Shown here: piece by piece, positions 1 through 10,917 of the stretch
How positions within the stretch are numbered: the stretch's first letter is position 1
How the letters are laid out: every line of letters begins with the position of its first letter
Translations under genes and position numbers: made by a program
The notes under the pieces: generated by a model
The model's input: the letters and a program-made list of their open reading frames with translations, nothing else
Database searches by the model: none
What the model was told of the DNA's origin: nothing
Assembly: GCF_963675165.1 (NCBI RefSeq)
Contig: NC_087377.1
Span: 11,456,632 to 11,520,631 of the forward strand
Length of the DNA stretch: 64,000 nucleotides
Origin: Halichondria panicea
Taxonomy: Eukaryota > Porifera > Demospongiae > Suberitida > Halichondriidae
Direction: 5' to 3'

Positions 1-496
1 CAGATACCAGCTTTTTGTCATAAGTACTAACATCACCACACAGTATGCTAGTAATTTCTTGATTTTCTAGTTTCAACAGATCAACAAAAAGAAGGGATGA
101 AAAATTTGCAAGTGATTGATCAGCATATTTGGAAACAGTGACTAGTTGAACTGCCAAAACAGCAGGATTATTGATAGCCTCAACAGCAGTAATATTAGCA
201 CGATAATCAGGAAGGAACGAAGTACCAAGTTTAATTATTTTAGGAGAATTAGAGCTCCTATAGCTCCATTGCAATTGTGCGAGATTCACTCCTTCACAAA
301 TCAGCATCACACTGACATTAACCGAACAAGCCATGTTCACTTTATTGTTGACAAATAGGCTCACGTTAGCCCCTGCAAATAACTAGCTATACATAAGCAT
401 GTCTGTATAGAGCCTCATAGAAAAATTACACAACTTACCTTTAACAGGAAGACTGTAAACAGCAGAACAAATGAAGAAGAGACAGATAAGAATCAT
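1..496 (-). CDS. 5' end of a secreted or membrane Ig-like protein (gene A), leaves window at base 1
   Basis: Exon 1 (496-439) encodes a signal peptide, MILICLFFICSAVYSLPVK, and ends at a GT donor in phase 1. Exon 2 starts at 372 after a TTTGCAG acceptor and stays open to base 1. It reads as an Ig-like domain: a cysteine in VMLICEGV, a tryptophan in LQWSY about 13 residues later, and a far cysteine in SILCGD, with several N-glycosylation sequons. The same order of motifs occurs in the broken paralog at 5208-7496 on the same strand, so this is a real gene family and not a chance frame. The ATG at 496 is chosen because it opens the hydrophobic leader. The rest of the gene, including any membrane anchor, lies outside the window. 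Function unknown; cell-surface recognition is an inference from the fold. Confidence 0.75.
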
Positions 497-889
497 AGCT
501 ATAATTATAATTATATTAGTATTTTGCAGGCTGCTTTTTTCCTTTGCAATATTTTTAACAACATGCAGACAGTTATAATTATGTATTGCTGATCATGTGA
601 GCTACGTACAGTCAATCAATCATCAAAATTAATGCATGCAGTTACTTGAATTCAGTACTTTAAATAAAAATAAAACTGGTATAAACTCCCACGCATGCAC
701 CGGTATTTCACATGCAATTATTGGTGGGTGTGGTTTCCTGGAATTGAAACGCGAATATTAAAACCACGAACATTTCTGCTGAGGGCTATAGAGCCAAATA
801 GCAAAAATGTTCACCGCGAAAAGTGAGTTGCAGCTATATAGCCGTCAGTTTGTAGAGAGATCCAGCGAGTTTGTAGGTACTTACCTATA
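497..889. other. AT-rich 5' flank of gene A with part of a dispersed repeat
   Basis: No coding frame is supported here. Bases about 680-835 match 25920-26080 (shared words GGTGGGTGTGGTTTCCTGG and GAGCCAAATAGCAAAAAT), so this is a copy of a dispersed palindromic repeat. The rest is the presumed promoter region of gene A; no TATA or other element was identified with confidence. Confidence 0.5.
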
Positions 890-1094
890 CCGTATAGCGG
901 GTAATTTTCGTGGGGTAAAATATTCGTTATTTTCATGGGCAAGCTGATCTCCACGAAATTTTAACGTAGGTGTGACTTACCGGAACGTAGGAATGCAGGC
1001 AGGCAATGAGACTAAACGAAATTTTTACTCACGAAAACCACAGTTTCTCGAGTTGAACGAAATTTTTACCCCACGAAAATTACCTGCTATACGG
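890..1094. repeat. MITE, CCGTATAGCG family, TA target duplication
   Basis: The element begins CCGTATAGCGGGTAATTTTC and ends with the inverted form, flanked by TA on both sides. The two halves are largely reverse complements, so it can fold into one long hairpin. Further copies in this window lie at 17750-17954, 27560-27764, 33164-33348 and 57208-57442. No coding capacity. The TA duplication suggests mobilisation by a Tc1/mariner-type transposase. Confidence 0.85.
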
Positions 1095-1966
1095 TAGTCT
1101 AGTTCTATAGCTTTAGCTCTTCCGTATGAAGTTTTATAAGCCGTTTCTCATCGTCTCCCTCTATTTATCTACATCTCCAAGCCTATATATAAAGAGAGCT
1201 GCAAGACTCACACAAAATATCGACTAAAAATAATAGTGTTATACTATGGGAAATTTTTGCTATTTCTCTTTGTGTCACCCTGCCCATTCATTCGTATAAA
1301 CAGATAAAAACTTCAGTTCAATATTTCCTGGTCCACTGACGCTAAAATTTGCCGACAGGTCTAGCTTTGTGATTTTTAACTGTACACAATATACACAAAA
1401 TAATGATATTCATGCATGAGCGTTTAATGAGTGGGTAGAAACACTATACCGTAACCATAAAACACTTGTAGCTAGCGTGAGTGTTTATAATTATGCAGCA
1501 ATTAAGATGGATACAGCAAATTAAACACTTATTTATGGCAATAACAAATAAAAATAGGTCATTCGATATAGGTATTTTCTTTTTTACGTCTATAGGGGAA
1601 AATTAACTTATTAAAAATGCATGCAGGCAACGTAAGTTTTGCGGTTCATCTGCTGATCTAACAACATTGCCAAACTTAACATTCTCAGACTGTCAAAATG
1701 TATGTAACAACAGGAACAAGTAATACATGCATATCCATGTATCTGTAATACCTGAGGCTTATCAGTTCCTTTAATTACTTTGTTTCTGTTGACTGTTTCA
1801 CGTCTTTATATCAGGTGTTTCAATTTTAACCAGAGAGTATATTCTGTGAAGATAGCAAATAACGTTTATAATTAGTACAGACATTCGGTTTTTGATCGGT
1901 ACATTGTCAAGTGGAAACAACCAGAAGCAAAGCTACATATTTAATTTACCTTCAGTACCATAATTA
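1095..1966. other. AT-rich spacer, no gene seen
   Basis: About 870 bases with many short stop-interrupted frames, no domain match and no paired splice sites. Nothing recognisable. Confidence 0.5.
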
Positions 1967-2026
1967 CAGCAGATTGCAGTTAACTTGCCTGTAGACTTTG
2001 GCAGACGGTTATGTAAACAATAGTAA

Positions 2027-2301
2027 GGCCACTCCAAGTGATACTCTGGTTTCTGGTCCACCGCCCGCATCAGATTTTATTCCTGGATTTCTATCTCATT
2101 ATTGGATTTCTATCTCATTATTTCTACTACGCATGCGCAGAATGGTCCATGCGGTACAAAATAGTGTGATAATGATATTCATTTGCAAAATAATGAGATT
2201 CATAAGGTGAAATTGATAATGACATAATGAGAAAAGCCGCCCGCCCGCATGCAATTAGAAAAACTTCAGGACCAGAAACCAGAATGTCACTTGGAGTGGC
2301 C
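2027..2301. mobile_element. PIF/Harbinger-type MITE nested in the mariner terminal repeat
   Basis: Terminal inverted repeats of about 33 bp (GGCCACTCCAAGTG at left, CACTTGGAGTGGCC at right) are flanked by a perfect 3-bp TAA duplication (2024-2026 and 2302-2304). A TWA duplication with GG-starting ends is the PIF/Harbinger signature. A truncated relative lies at about 24424-24520. It splits the left terminal repeat of the surrounding transposon, so it inserted later. Confidence 0.85.
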
Positions 2302-2420
2302 TAAACAACATTCCAACAACGTGTTGCCTCGTTTAGACGCCGCGGCTAATAAATAGCCTCACCTGATCAAAGGTGAAAGTTCAACTAGCTAAAGTTTTTA
2401 ATTTTAACAAGGACACAAAA

Positions 2421-3443
2421 ATGGACCAACAACACCCCATGGGACAGTATGCCTACTCATATGGTAATGTTTGGCCGGAGTATCAGTGGTCTCCAGAACA
2501 GCTACCTGTGACCAGTCATCAGCCTAGACAGGTATTAATTACTGGTGTGCTTTAAAAAGAAAAGTATGTTGCAACCTGCATGCATGGCATGTAATTTTCT
2601 CTTTATTGTATTTTGTAGGATGACTTGAAGTACCGTGTTCGAATTATTAACCAAAAGTTAAAGAAGGACTCGATTGTAGTTGATTGGCATGGTATCTCTA
2701 ACAAGTTTTCATCGATACTTGAACTGAAACAAAAGCTTATCAGTACTCTCAGTAAGTATGTCCCTCCTGCATCTGCAATAGATGAGTTTAATGTTGGGTA
2801 CTTCCATGGACGTCCTCAAGTAAAGAGCTGGATTTTATCGGAAGAAGATTTAAAAGCCATGTACACAAATGCTGGTGACAAAGAGATCTTGCTGTGGTGT
2901 GATGGACAAGTGCAGGTTACATCAACTTCTGATCGTAAGCGAAAACAAGACGATGCTGAAACGGAGAGTGTGCCTAAACGTGCTGCTAGCAGTGCTTCTG
3001 GAGAAGAAGCAGAGCTTCAAGAACACGTTCATGAATTACAAAACATTCATGGAGACAAATATGACTATGGTGACTACAGAATCTGGGCGAGAATGATTAA
3101 AAATCATCAATGGAAAGACAAAGATACTCCTCCAAACATCCCTATGATTAGAGGGAAAGTTTCTCGTAAAGGCAAACATGATGTAGTTGATACTCTGGCT
3201 AATGCTGCTGTTGCTATCGTGAAAGCTTTAAGGCCATCATCTCCTGACGTAAACCCCAGTGTTACTGCTGCTGCATCATGTAGTACACTTGGGATGTCAC
3301 CTGGTAAAAAAGTACAGCTACGGTCCCAGTACCTCAAACAACTCAAGGAGATTCAGAACCTTCGAGATGAAAATGTTCTAAGTATTGATGAGTTTCAAGC
3401 TGAAAAATATACTATCTTAACGACATTACGTGAACTTAAGTAA
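2421..3443 (+). CDS. Accessory protein of the mariner-type element, unknown family
   Basis: Two exons, 2421-2531 and 2619-3443, joined in phase 0 across a consensus intron (GTATTAATT to TTTTGTAG), give 311 residues starting at ATG 2421. Exon 1 is rich in Gln, Tyr and Pro. Exon 2 starts with a beta-rich segment (KYRVRIINQKL), then a basic, serine-rich stretch with KRKQDD and PKRAASS that could be a nuclear localisation signal, then a conserved-looking block (GDYRIWARMIKNHQW) and a charged C-terminal helix. I do not recognise the family. It lies inside the transposon and converges on the transposase with only about 90 bp between stop codons, so a role in transposition, DNA binding or regulation is likely but inferred. 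Confidence 0.65.
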
Positions 3444-3529
3444 GGAAATATTAATTATGGAACACAATAAAGACATGTATGACATTATAATAATAATAAT
3501 GTGACATTGTTTAATATCTGATTGACTTG

Positions 3530-4512
3530 TTAATTGTAATAACCTGAATGAGAGTACCAGCCATAGCAGTCTTCTGAGGTTATGCTAGCAAATCCTCTAA
3601 GAAGTATGTCCTCTATGTCCTTGGAAGAAGAGGCTAGTTCTTCATTCGCTCTAAGAAATGATTTCACTGCTGAAAATGACTCCTCAATGGGGTTAAGATC
3701 TGGAGAGTATGGCGGAAGGAACACAAGTAATGCTCCAACGCTTGATATCAGACGCCTGACTCTTTCATTATAATGTATGGAAGCATTATCCATCACTACA
3801 ATGCTGTTTGGGTTCACACCATCAAAGGGTAGCAAATGAGGCAAAACAGACAATTCAATAAAGTCGGCATAGATCTCTCCATTAACACTACCCTTGAGAA
3901 ACTGCACATCTAAGATTCCAACAGATGAAAATGCAGCAATAGCAGAAAAACCCTTTTCCCTCTTGCTAATAGTTTGGTACAGCAACAGCGAAGACCTCTA
4001 AGACTGTAGCCAAATTTTCTCATGGCGGTATTCCTGTCACTCCCAGTTTCATCCAAGAACACTAGCATATCAGGATCATACAATGAAACCTCAGCTACAT
4101 ATTGGGATCTTAATTCTTCGCTCTGTTGAATGGCAATCATCCTCATCTTTTTCCTGCTAAAGCGAGATTGGTGCAGAAACCTGCATATAGTTGACTCATC
4201 AACATGCGTACCTCTTGCTTGCAGTTCAAGTTTTAGCTCATGGAGGTATATGCTAGGTTTCTCTATAACAAGCTCAAGGATGTGAAGCTGGTCTGCTCTG
4301 CTTATTTTTCTTACAGCGTTCGATATATGAATTTTCTTCTCGACTGAGCCACTGGTATCAAATAGATTTACAATCCTTTGCACAGTCGAAGGATCAACAC
4401 AAAGGTTTTCACTGATTTTCTTTGTTGAGATGTCAAGTACCTTTCTTTGATACACCATGCGCCATCTGAGGTCTGAGTGGTAAGCTTTTGTTCTTCCAGG
4501 TTCACAAGACAT
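3530..4512 (-). pseudogene. IS630/Tc1/mariner-type transposase with a frameshift
   Basis: The N-terminal frame (4512 to about 3990) starts at ATG 4512 and has a helix-turn-helix region (KKISENLCVDPSTVQRIV) and the first catalytic aspartate in VFLDETGSD. The second half, in another frame (about 3985-3530), has the second aspartate in VVMDNASIH and the glutamate in SPDLNPIEE. The Asp-to-Glu spacing is 34 residues, i.e. DD34E, typical of Tc1-like transposases; LPPYSPDLNPIE is the family signature. The frames change near 3985-4010, so this copy has a one-base-type indel, or the assembly does. Otherwise the length (about 325 residues) is normal. It lies between the element's inverted repeats and would cut and paste it through them. 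Confidence 0.85.
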
Positions 4513-4726
4513 CCTTAGTATTGTTCTGTACTTGTACTGCTACTGCACTGCACTGCTGCATGGACTATATACTGAGAAATTTGAACGAGTATATATTAGC
4601 CGCGGCTTCTAAAAGAGGCAATAATTCCTCTCAGTGGTATTGTTGGAATGTATGTTTACTACAGATTTACTATTGTTTATACAACCGTCTGCCAAAGTCT
4701 GCAGGCAAGTTAACTGCAATCTGCTG

Positions 4727-5207
4727 TATAATGTATCATGAAAGTCTACACACCTTTCCGTGATTTGCAGCGGATAGTAAACATATTTGTCTACTCCCTC
4801 CACCACCGTATCGCTTGATAAGAAGTTGAGCGTGGGAACTGCAGAGGAGACGATACATATTTGTTAGTGTAGTTATGCTTGTAAAATACTCTACTGTAAC
4901 AAAGGCTATTATTTTGTTGAAAGAAGGCTCAAAATTGCATAAAGAACGGGGGTGAGGGGGGAATAAAGGGGAAGATCGGGGGAAAACAAGGAGAGAGTGT
5001 AGGCGAATGAAAAAGAACACTAGGGAGGACATTAGGTGTTTCTATTTGGTCAGAATGTCAATTAAGGTTGGTAACAATCTGGTTACAGTATAGAAAAGCA
5101 GTTGAAAAGTGTTTAAAGTTAATTCTGACAATCACATTACTCGTAGTTACATGCAGGAGACTCCCCAGTACCATGGAATAATATGGAATAATATGTACGC
5201 TACTTAC
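4727..5207. other. Spacer downstream of gene B, no gene seen
   Basis: No supported exon. A G/A-rich run near 4945-5000 produces spurious minus-strand frames. The 3' end of gene B (membrane anchor or stop) was not found here. Confidence 0.4.
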
Positions 5208-5967
5208 TGTTTGTGTTGGTGATAACAATAACGGTTTCACTGACATCAACTCGAGCATTGACAGAAAACAAAATAGCTGAGAATTGTTGATCACTTTCAA
5301 TGATGTCATCTTCTAGCAGACTAACAGTTACACAATCCTCAGAACCACCAGCAAAATTGAGGAAGAAACTTCCCACTGGATCATAATCACTGGCATCTAA
5401 CGAGAAAAAAACATACAATGAATACAGTGTATACGTACATACAGCTATAGTACGATGTAATAATAATTCGTGTCTCACCTATTAGAAATGCGTACACTTT
5501 TGTATTATTCCTGGACGATTTAGTAGTAAACAAACTCAGTTCAATGTTGTACTTTCCCATAATGGTTCTTATGGAGGAAAATCTGGTCTCACAGAACGGA
5601 CCGACACAACGTTTCACAATTTTGATCCCATTAATCGACATGGTGTACACAAGAACTGAAGAACACATTAACTTTCGCTTTGTTAGAGAGTAATACGAGT
5701 CTATGGCATACCAAAAGTATATGCTTGCTGCAAAAGCGGAGAGGAGCTGCCGTTTTGTGGGTGGAGCTAGGACTACAATTTTGTCCATTTAAACTGTGAA
5801 TTGAGACACAGATTTAGTAGAGCCACAGAGATGCCAACTTTTCAGATATTAATTTTCAAAAGAAATGATGCAGTTGCTAGGTTAACTTTTATATAGGTTG
5901 ACTGTTGCTAAGCTAGTGCATTTCTAGTAGCCAATAGGTTTTGGGATCTAGATAATGTGCATACAGT

Positions 5968-6046
5968 ATCTATATGGTTATAGTGTCCTTCATCCCTCGG
6001 GCTACGCCCTCGAGCTTTGGGACACTATAACACATATAGATACCTC
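5968..6046. repeat. Short hairpin repeat
   Basis: The left arm ATATGGTTATAGTGTCC and the right arm GGACACTATAACACATAT are near-perfect inverted repeats around a GC-rich loop. It is a tiny palindromic element, perhaps a deleted MITE, in an intron-like part of gene B. Confidence 0.6.
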
Positions 6047-6087
6047 ATTCCCATTATCTAACTATTACGTAAATATTACGTAATAAG

Positions 6088-6736
6088 CAGGGGCGGATCC
6101 AGGATTTAAGAAAGGGGGGTTCTTATAGTACTTCTTGTCCGCGCAAAGCGCGGGCAAGAATTTCACCCAGCGTGCAGCGCCAAATTTTTGTAGACTACGC
6201 CCCCTTTTGATGTGCCACGCCACTAATTAATCACGTTCTCCCAATAAACATTTTTAAACACAGGAGATATGGTTTTGTGACTGGATGAGAGATAGTACGT
6301 GGTGACCCCCAATGGAAAGACAGACGGTGAAGAGGAGACTTGGCTGTAGAGTAGAACTTGACCATCAATTTATTAATGATTATAGCAATTATACATGTAA
6401 GTATGCAGTGACATTCAATATGCAGTGCCATGCACTCTCCCTTACCTGAAACTTTCCTCTTCTTAAACCAGGAGTCAAGGATTCATGGCTAGATATAATA
6501 ATTTATCACTTGACCACAGTGCAAATCAATGTGGCTGCAGTATAGCCAGCCCTACCCTCTTGTTATGCAGAGAGAACCAGCCCCACCCTTTTATTATGCA
6601 GAGAGAACCAGCCTCACCCTTTTATTATACGGAGAGAACTTTGTAGACTTTGTCAGTACAGTTAGCTATAGACTTCAAGACTAGCTGGAAGGGTAGTTTG
6701 TACAAACCCAACGAACAACCTCTGGATCCGCCCCTG
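6088..6736. mobile_element. hAT-type non-autonomous element
   Basis: The terminal repeats are CAGGGGCGGATCCAG at left and CTGGATCCGCCCCTG at right, with a perfect 8-bp duplication GTAATAAG (6080-6087 and 6737-6744). Both features are diagnostic of hAT. Inside is a three-copy tandem repeat of about 31 bp (6547-6642, word GAGAGAACCAGCC) and no transposase. It interrupts the degraded copy of the VGLFCEARFSS exon of gene B. Confidence 0.9.
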
Positions 6737-7496
6737 GTAATAAGGTATAACATGTATGCACCAACAATGGTTCTTATGGAGGAAAATCTGGCTTCGCAGA
6801 ACAGACCGACACAAGTTTTCACAATTTTGACCTCATCTGATCCATTAATTGTCACGGTGTACATGAGAATTGAAGAGCATATCAGCTATAAAGAGGTTCC
6901 ATAGCAATTTGTAAATTAAATTCCTTAGTTGTACTTTTACGCTAGTCAAAACACCAAGCTGGTAGATGGCAACAATTATCGTATTGACAGGATCCCATGC
7001 AGACTATAATATCAGATACCAGTATCCTCATATAGGTAACGATATCGCCACACGTTATGCTAGTAATGTTCTGCTTTTCTAGCGCTAACAGATCAACCGT
7101 TAGTATGGATGACCAATTTGCCATGTATGACTCAGGAGAGCGAGAAATAGTAGTGACCAATTGAACACTTAAGAATGCAGGATTATTGTTATTAGTGATA
7201 ATTATTGCTAAGAAAAATTTGCGGAGAAACATCCACAAGAAATTCAAAGATCCTCACATATTCGGTAGAGTTAGGGCTACTGTAACTCCAACGTAATCCT
7301 ACGAGATCCACTCCTTCACAGATCAGCTTCATGCACTCTAGCCCTCTCCGAGCAAGCCTCGCTTTTGACATTTAGGTACACTTCTGCTGCTGTACCAAAT
7401 TCAATACGTGCGGTAAATAAACTAGCTGGCTGCACAAATGTACTTACCTTCGACAAAAATAACAGTAGAAATTACTAAGAGAGAAGTAAAAAACAT

Positions 7497-8611
7497 AATA
7501 TTATTGTCATGGCAGTAGATTTTGGGCTGTATTAAAGTTATATATTTATATAGGCCGTATAGCAAGAATGCAGGAAACTGGCTTTGTTATTATTTTGTTG
7601 CCTCCAAAATAATTATGCCAACATTACTAATACTTCATGCATGCTGAGTATAATAGATCTATGTAATTTATAGATCATGTCTATATTATTCAGCAATGGA
7701 CGTGTACAGTCTTAATTTGCAGCAGATCAACAAATTAAACGGTATACGAGTATGCTCGAGGTAATTATTACTATTCTTTTATGCTCAAGTTAGCAGCCTA
7801 TATAATTATTATTCTTTTCACATTGACTATAATTATTTCCACATTATTCCTCCAAAGCACAACATAGACCGGTCTATTAGACCCCATGTCCTTAACTTGT
7901 ACAAGATTAACATCAAACTATAAATAATAGCCACATGACTCTATCTAGAACGCCAAGGAGATACTTAACCACCAAGTATTTCCAAAACCTGCCTGCTTGT
8001 TATTCTCATAATTGTTATAATTATATGCGCCCATTATGCCAGCATGTGCATGCCTATAATTTTATTATGCCAACATAATCTACCAACCCCGGCCCTCTAT
8101 TAAGTTAAAATTGCTAGGATTGGCTGAAGGAAACACCAAAAAGCATAGAGCAAGAGCATAATTATAACTCAAATTTTATTAGCTGCTGAGTATAATAATT
8201 ATTTCTCTCCCTGCTATTGCTATATTAAATACCTCTGAAAGTTTGTGCTGGATCTGAACCATCATCTGCTTATAATTATGCCGTCAAGAACTATTAAATT
8301 TAGCCCCCCTATAGGGAATTAAAGGTTCCAAATATAGCCCTGACACATTAAATTTGGTCATAACATGAAATGCAAAAATATGAAGATAGCAATTATTATT
8401 CAGTCATTATAGTATTACACATCATTATTCTACAATTACAACTCATAAGCAGATTTCAACAAAAAGTACTGTCTCTTTATCCATATTAAAATTTGAATTA
8501 CCCAAAAAACACCCTATACTAATGTCTAATGATGTGATGATGATGATTCTTCCTATTGGTTAGTTTCTATTATATAGCTGATCTTTTAGTGTATAATATT
8601 GTTTGCTGCAG
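7497..8611. other. AT-rich intergenic region with repeat scraps
   Basis: No supported exon. About 8095-8175 (TTGCTAGGATTGGC, CACCAAAAAGC) is a scrap of the palindromic family seen complete at 59735-60298. The rest is AT-rich spacer. Confidence 0.5.
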
Positions 8612-8902
8612 TTACCTGCCACTCCAACCCAACACCTGCGAACAGAGTGACCATCAATAGTGCTCCATCAAGTTGCACTAGTAGGATCAACACTGAGCTT
8701 CACTTGCAATGGAGAGACAGTACCAGCAACCTGTGAGAATGATGGACGGTGGTCACCTGATCCTACCAGTTACCTCTGTCCCTCGGGGTGAATCATGATC
8801 ACTATCATGATTGTTACTATAAAGCCCCTCCTCTCAGATGTCACCTGTGGCTTTCCTGTCACACCTTCCAGAAGCAGTGTGGACGTTAAGGGCCGGACAT
8901 CA

Positions 8903-9031
8903 CACTGTAAAAAAAAAAGTGCGGTGAGCACACTAAAACCGTCGCATATAGCACACTTTTTCAAAAAAGCGTGCTATATGCGACGGTTTTAGTGTGTCCA
9001 CCGCACTTTTTTTCAATCATTTTTTACAGTG
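8903..9031. mobile_element. 129-bp palindromic MITE inside a sushi exon
   Basis: It starts CACTGTAAAAAAAAAAGTGC and ends with the complementary TTTTTACAGTG; the arms also share ACACTAAAACCGTCGCATAT. The flanks carry a 2-bp CA duplication, and removing the element with one CA restores the CCP2 reading frame (RTS followed by PFSID). Ends match the elements at 10918-14334 and 38260-38834. Confidence 0.85.
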
Positions 9032-9510
9032 CACCCTTTTCGATAGACTCAGTGGTAAACTTATATTGTGACAAGGGACTATTCCCAGCTGGTGATATGT
9101 CCAGTACGTGTGAAAATATGGGTGGAATGGGAACTTGGAAGCCGGACACGAACATCACATGCAGAGACATGCCTGGTGAGAATGTCATTGGCTAAACTTT
9201 TTGTGTGTATTAATTTACGTTTCACCGCAGTCAACTGCCTCTACCCAAAAAGCCATCCAACGGAACTATAGTGAACTATGAGAGTTTGAATGAGACAGTA
9301 TCGGAGGGAACAGTGCTGACTTACCATGCAGTGTGACAATGGACTCTCACTGACTGGACCCAACACCATCGCTTGCACTAATGCTGGTGTCTGGAGTACT
9401 GAGCCTGAGGCAATCGTGTGTGTACTTGAATGTGAGTATAGCGCTTTTGTTAACAGTTAATTTCCTATCAATTTGTTTACCTTCTCCATAGATTATATTT
9501 CCACCATCTT

Positions 9511-9574
9511 ATTAGCCTCGATCCCAGGCCGAGTTTTCACTTTTATAACGGTTAGGCGAACAACTCGAGGCTAC
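9511..9574. repeat. 64-bp hairpin inserted in the TM exon of receptor copy 1
   Basis: TAGCCTCGA at left and TCGAGGCTA at right frame an insert absent from the matching exons at 17192 and 21425. Related words (AGCCTCGATCCCAGGCCG) occur at 18103 and 61430, so this is a small dispersed repeat. Confidence 0.6.
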
Positions 9575-9812
9575 CACCTTATCCGCTGGTGCTACTATCG
9601 TTATAAGTGTGATCATCACTTTCATTGTGACTCTAGTCACTGGATTCCTCACTGGACTCTTAGTGATGCACCTTTGCTCCCGTAAGAAGGCAACTGAAGG
9701 ACAAGCTAATGTAGGACCCACTGTACCAGCTGGTCTTGTTTATGAGGAGGTGTCACCCAAAATGGAAATTGAGCTATACAGTAACCAAGCATATGAACAA
9801 GTGTATATGTAG

Positions 9813-10917
9813 GACTGTGAAAGTTATAGCATTATATATATAATCCAGTGTCTGCATAATAATTTATAGCTTATCAGTTGTACATGCATAATTATAGCCA
9901 AGGTTTTATATAGCAATATAGCAACTTTATATTCAATCAATCGTGTCTGTTGTTTTATAAACAATTGTAGTATTAACATGAATGTAAACAGTAGCACAAA
10001 TCAATGTATACATCTCAACCATCACAACAATCATGACAATGCTTGTGTCAGCAACAATTAATAATAATATTATAGTTATCGTTTTGTTAAAATATGTTCA
10101 GGAATAATACACTTATGATTATAGTATTTATATACAGCACATGCAGTCAAAGAGTATAATTAACATGAATGTTGTTTGTTAAATGTCTCCATGCACATGC
10201 TGATAATTGCAGCAAGGGTAGAACACACATGTAGTACATTGGGAACCTTCTTTAATTTACAAAGCTAAGGAACTTCTAGCCAGTTTTAGGTCGATTGATC
10301 TGGATCATTACAGTTCCAGTGGATTACTCCACCCTTAGATTGAAGGTTCATCTGCATGGGAATTGGTTGTCTATAATTATGTAGACCGTCTGAAAGGCTC
10401 TTGAGGTTGAAGTTGCTCTTCCTGGTTTTGTGACTCTTCTAGCTGAGCTGGAGATGCATGAGGGTATAATGTCTATCTCATCGGCACTTCTTTTTCAGTT
10501 TGCGGCGAAGACGAGACCTGGAATAACAATTATGATTCGCATGCATGTCTAATATATTCGTTTGTCTTCTATAGTCTCACTTCGTAAGTTAGATTTCCTT
10601 GTTTCGATACAGGTGTCCATGGTGAATTCGTACCTGCTTCTCTCTAATAATTATAGGTATACTATATAGGAATGCAAGTATGAAGAAGCGCTCTTATTTT
10701 CTTTATTCTACATATATATATATGATACTATATCATGCAGAGGGCATGTGATTTAGTATATACGGATGGTCCCATGCAGAGCCACTTTGTAGACTTTAAT
10801 GTAAAACATCATGTAAATCGCTTCCGTTTCCAATCCCTCTTCCACTTCTATCTATACTGGTAGTGTATATAGATCTATATGCATGACCATGCACCGTATT
10901 ACCACAATAATTATATA
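9813..10917. other. AT-rich intergenic region, no gene seen
   Basis: Poly(A)-signal-like AATAAT words follow copy 1, but nothing is coding. A scrap near 10816-10850 (CGTTTCCAATCCCTC) matches the end of the element family found at 36682-37436. Confidence 0.45.

Larger units (their letters stand above)
1967..4726. mobile_element. Tc1/mariner-superfamily DNA transposon with two convergent genes
   Basis: Both ends are flanked by TA, and the ends are inverted repeats: the left begins CAGCAGATTGCAGTTAACTT and the right ends with its complement. The terminal repeats extend over more than 100 bp each; the left one is split by a 275-bp MITE at 2027-2301 and resumes with the words ACATTCCAACAA and GCCGCGGCTAATA. 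Inside are a two-exon plus-strand gene (2421-3443) and a minus-strand DDE transposase (4512-3530), which meet tail to tail. The element is about 2.76 kb including the inserted MITE. A second gene is unusual for this superfamily, in which elements are normally single-gene and about 1.3-2 kb. Confidence 0.85.
5208..7496 (-). pseudogene. Broken Ig-like / Calx-beta surface protein gene (gene B), paralog of gene A
   Basis: Exon 1 (7496-7448) gives the signal peptide MFFTSLLVISTVIFVEG, phase 1. The Ig-like exon (7389 to about 6950) parallels gene A (KLICEGVDL, LRWSYSS, LLALEKQNITSITCGD), but these pieces fall in different frames and need at least two indels. A later exon type with KIVKRCVGPFCETRFSS is intact at 5655-5479 and present again, degraded and split by a hAT MITE, at about 6880-6747. 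The exon 5396-5208 is a Calx-beta-like module: DYDPVGSFFLNF, then EDCVTVSLLEDDIIESDQQF, with the acidic Ca-binding-type turn. The 5479 and 5208 exons are phase 1-1 with good splice sites, so part may still be spliced. No TM exon was found. Calx-beta proteins include the sponge aggregation factors, but no direct link can be shown here. Confidence 0.6.
8612..9812 (+). pseudogene. Receptor copy 1: degraded CCP-CCP-CCP-TM-tail remnant
   Basis: Exons follow the order of the better copies at 15.5 and 19.4 kb. A CCP1-like exon (8612-8790: VTCHSNPTPANRV then TCENDGRWSPDPTSY) is frameshifted. A CCP2 exon (about 8840-9170: VTCGFPVTPSRSSVDV, then CDKGLFPAGDMSSTCE) is split by a 129-bp MITE. A CCP3 exon (about 9229-9431: GLSLTGPNTIACTNAG, VWSTEPEAIVC) is frameshifted. 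The TM and tail exon (to TAG 9810-9812) holds VTGFLTGLLVMHL, then VYEEVSP and a final AYEQVY. That exon also carries a 64-bp hairpin insertion near 9511-9574. No signal, Ig or FN3 exon was found upstream. CCP1 resembles that of the 50-55 kb gene rather than those of copies 2 and 3. Confidence 0.8.
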
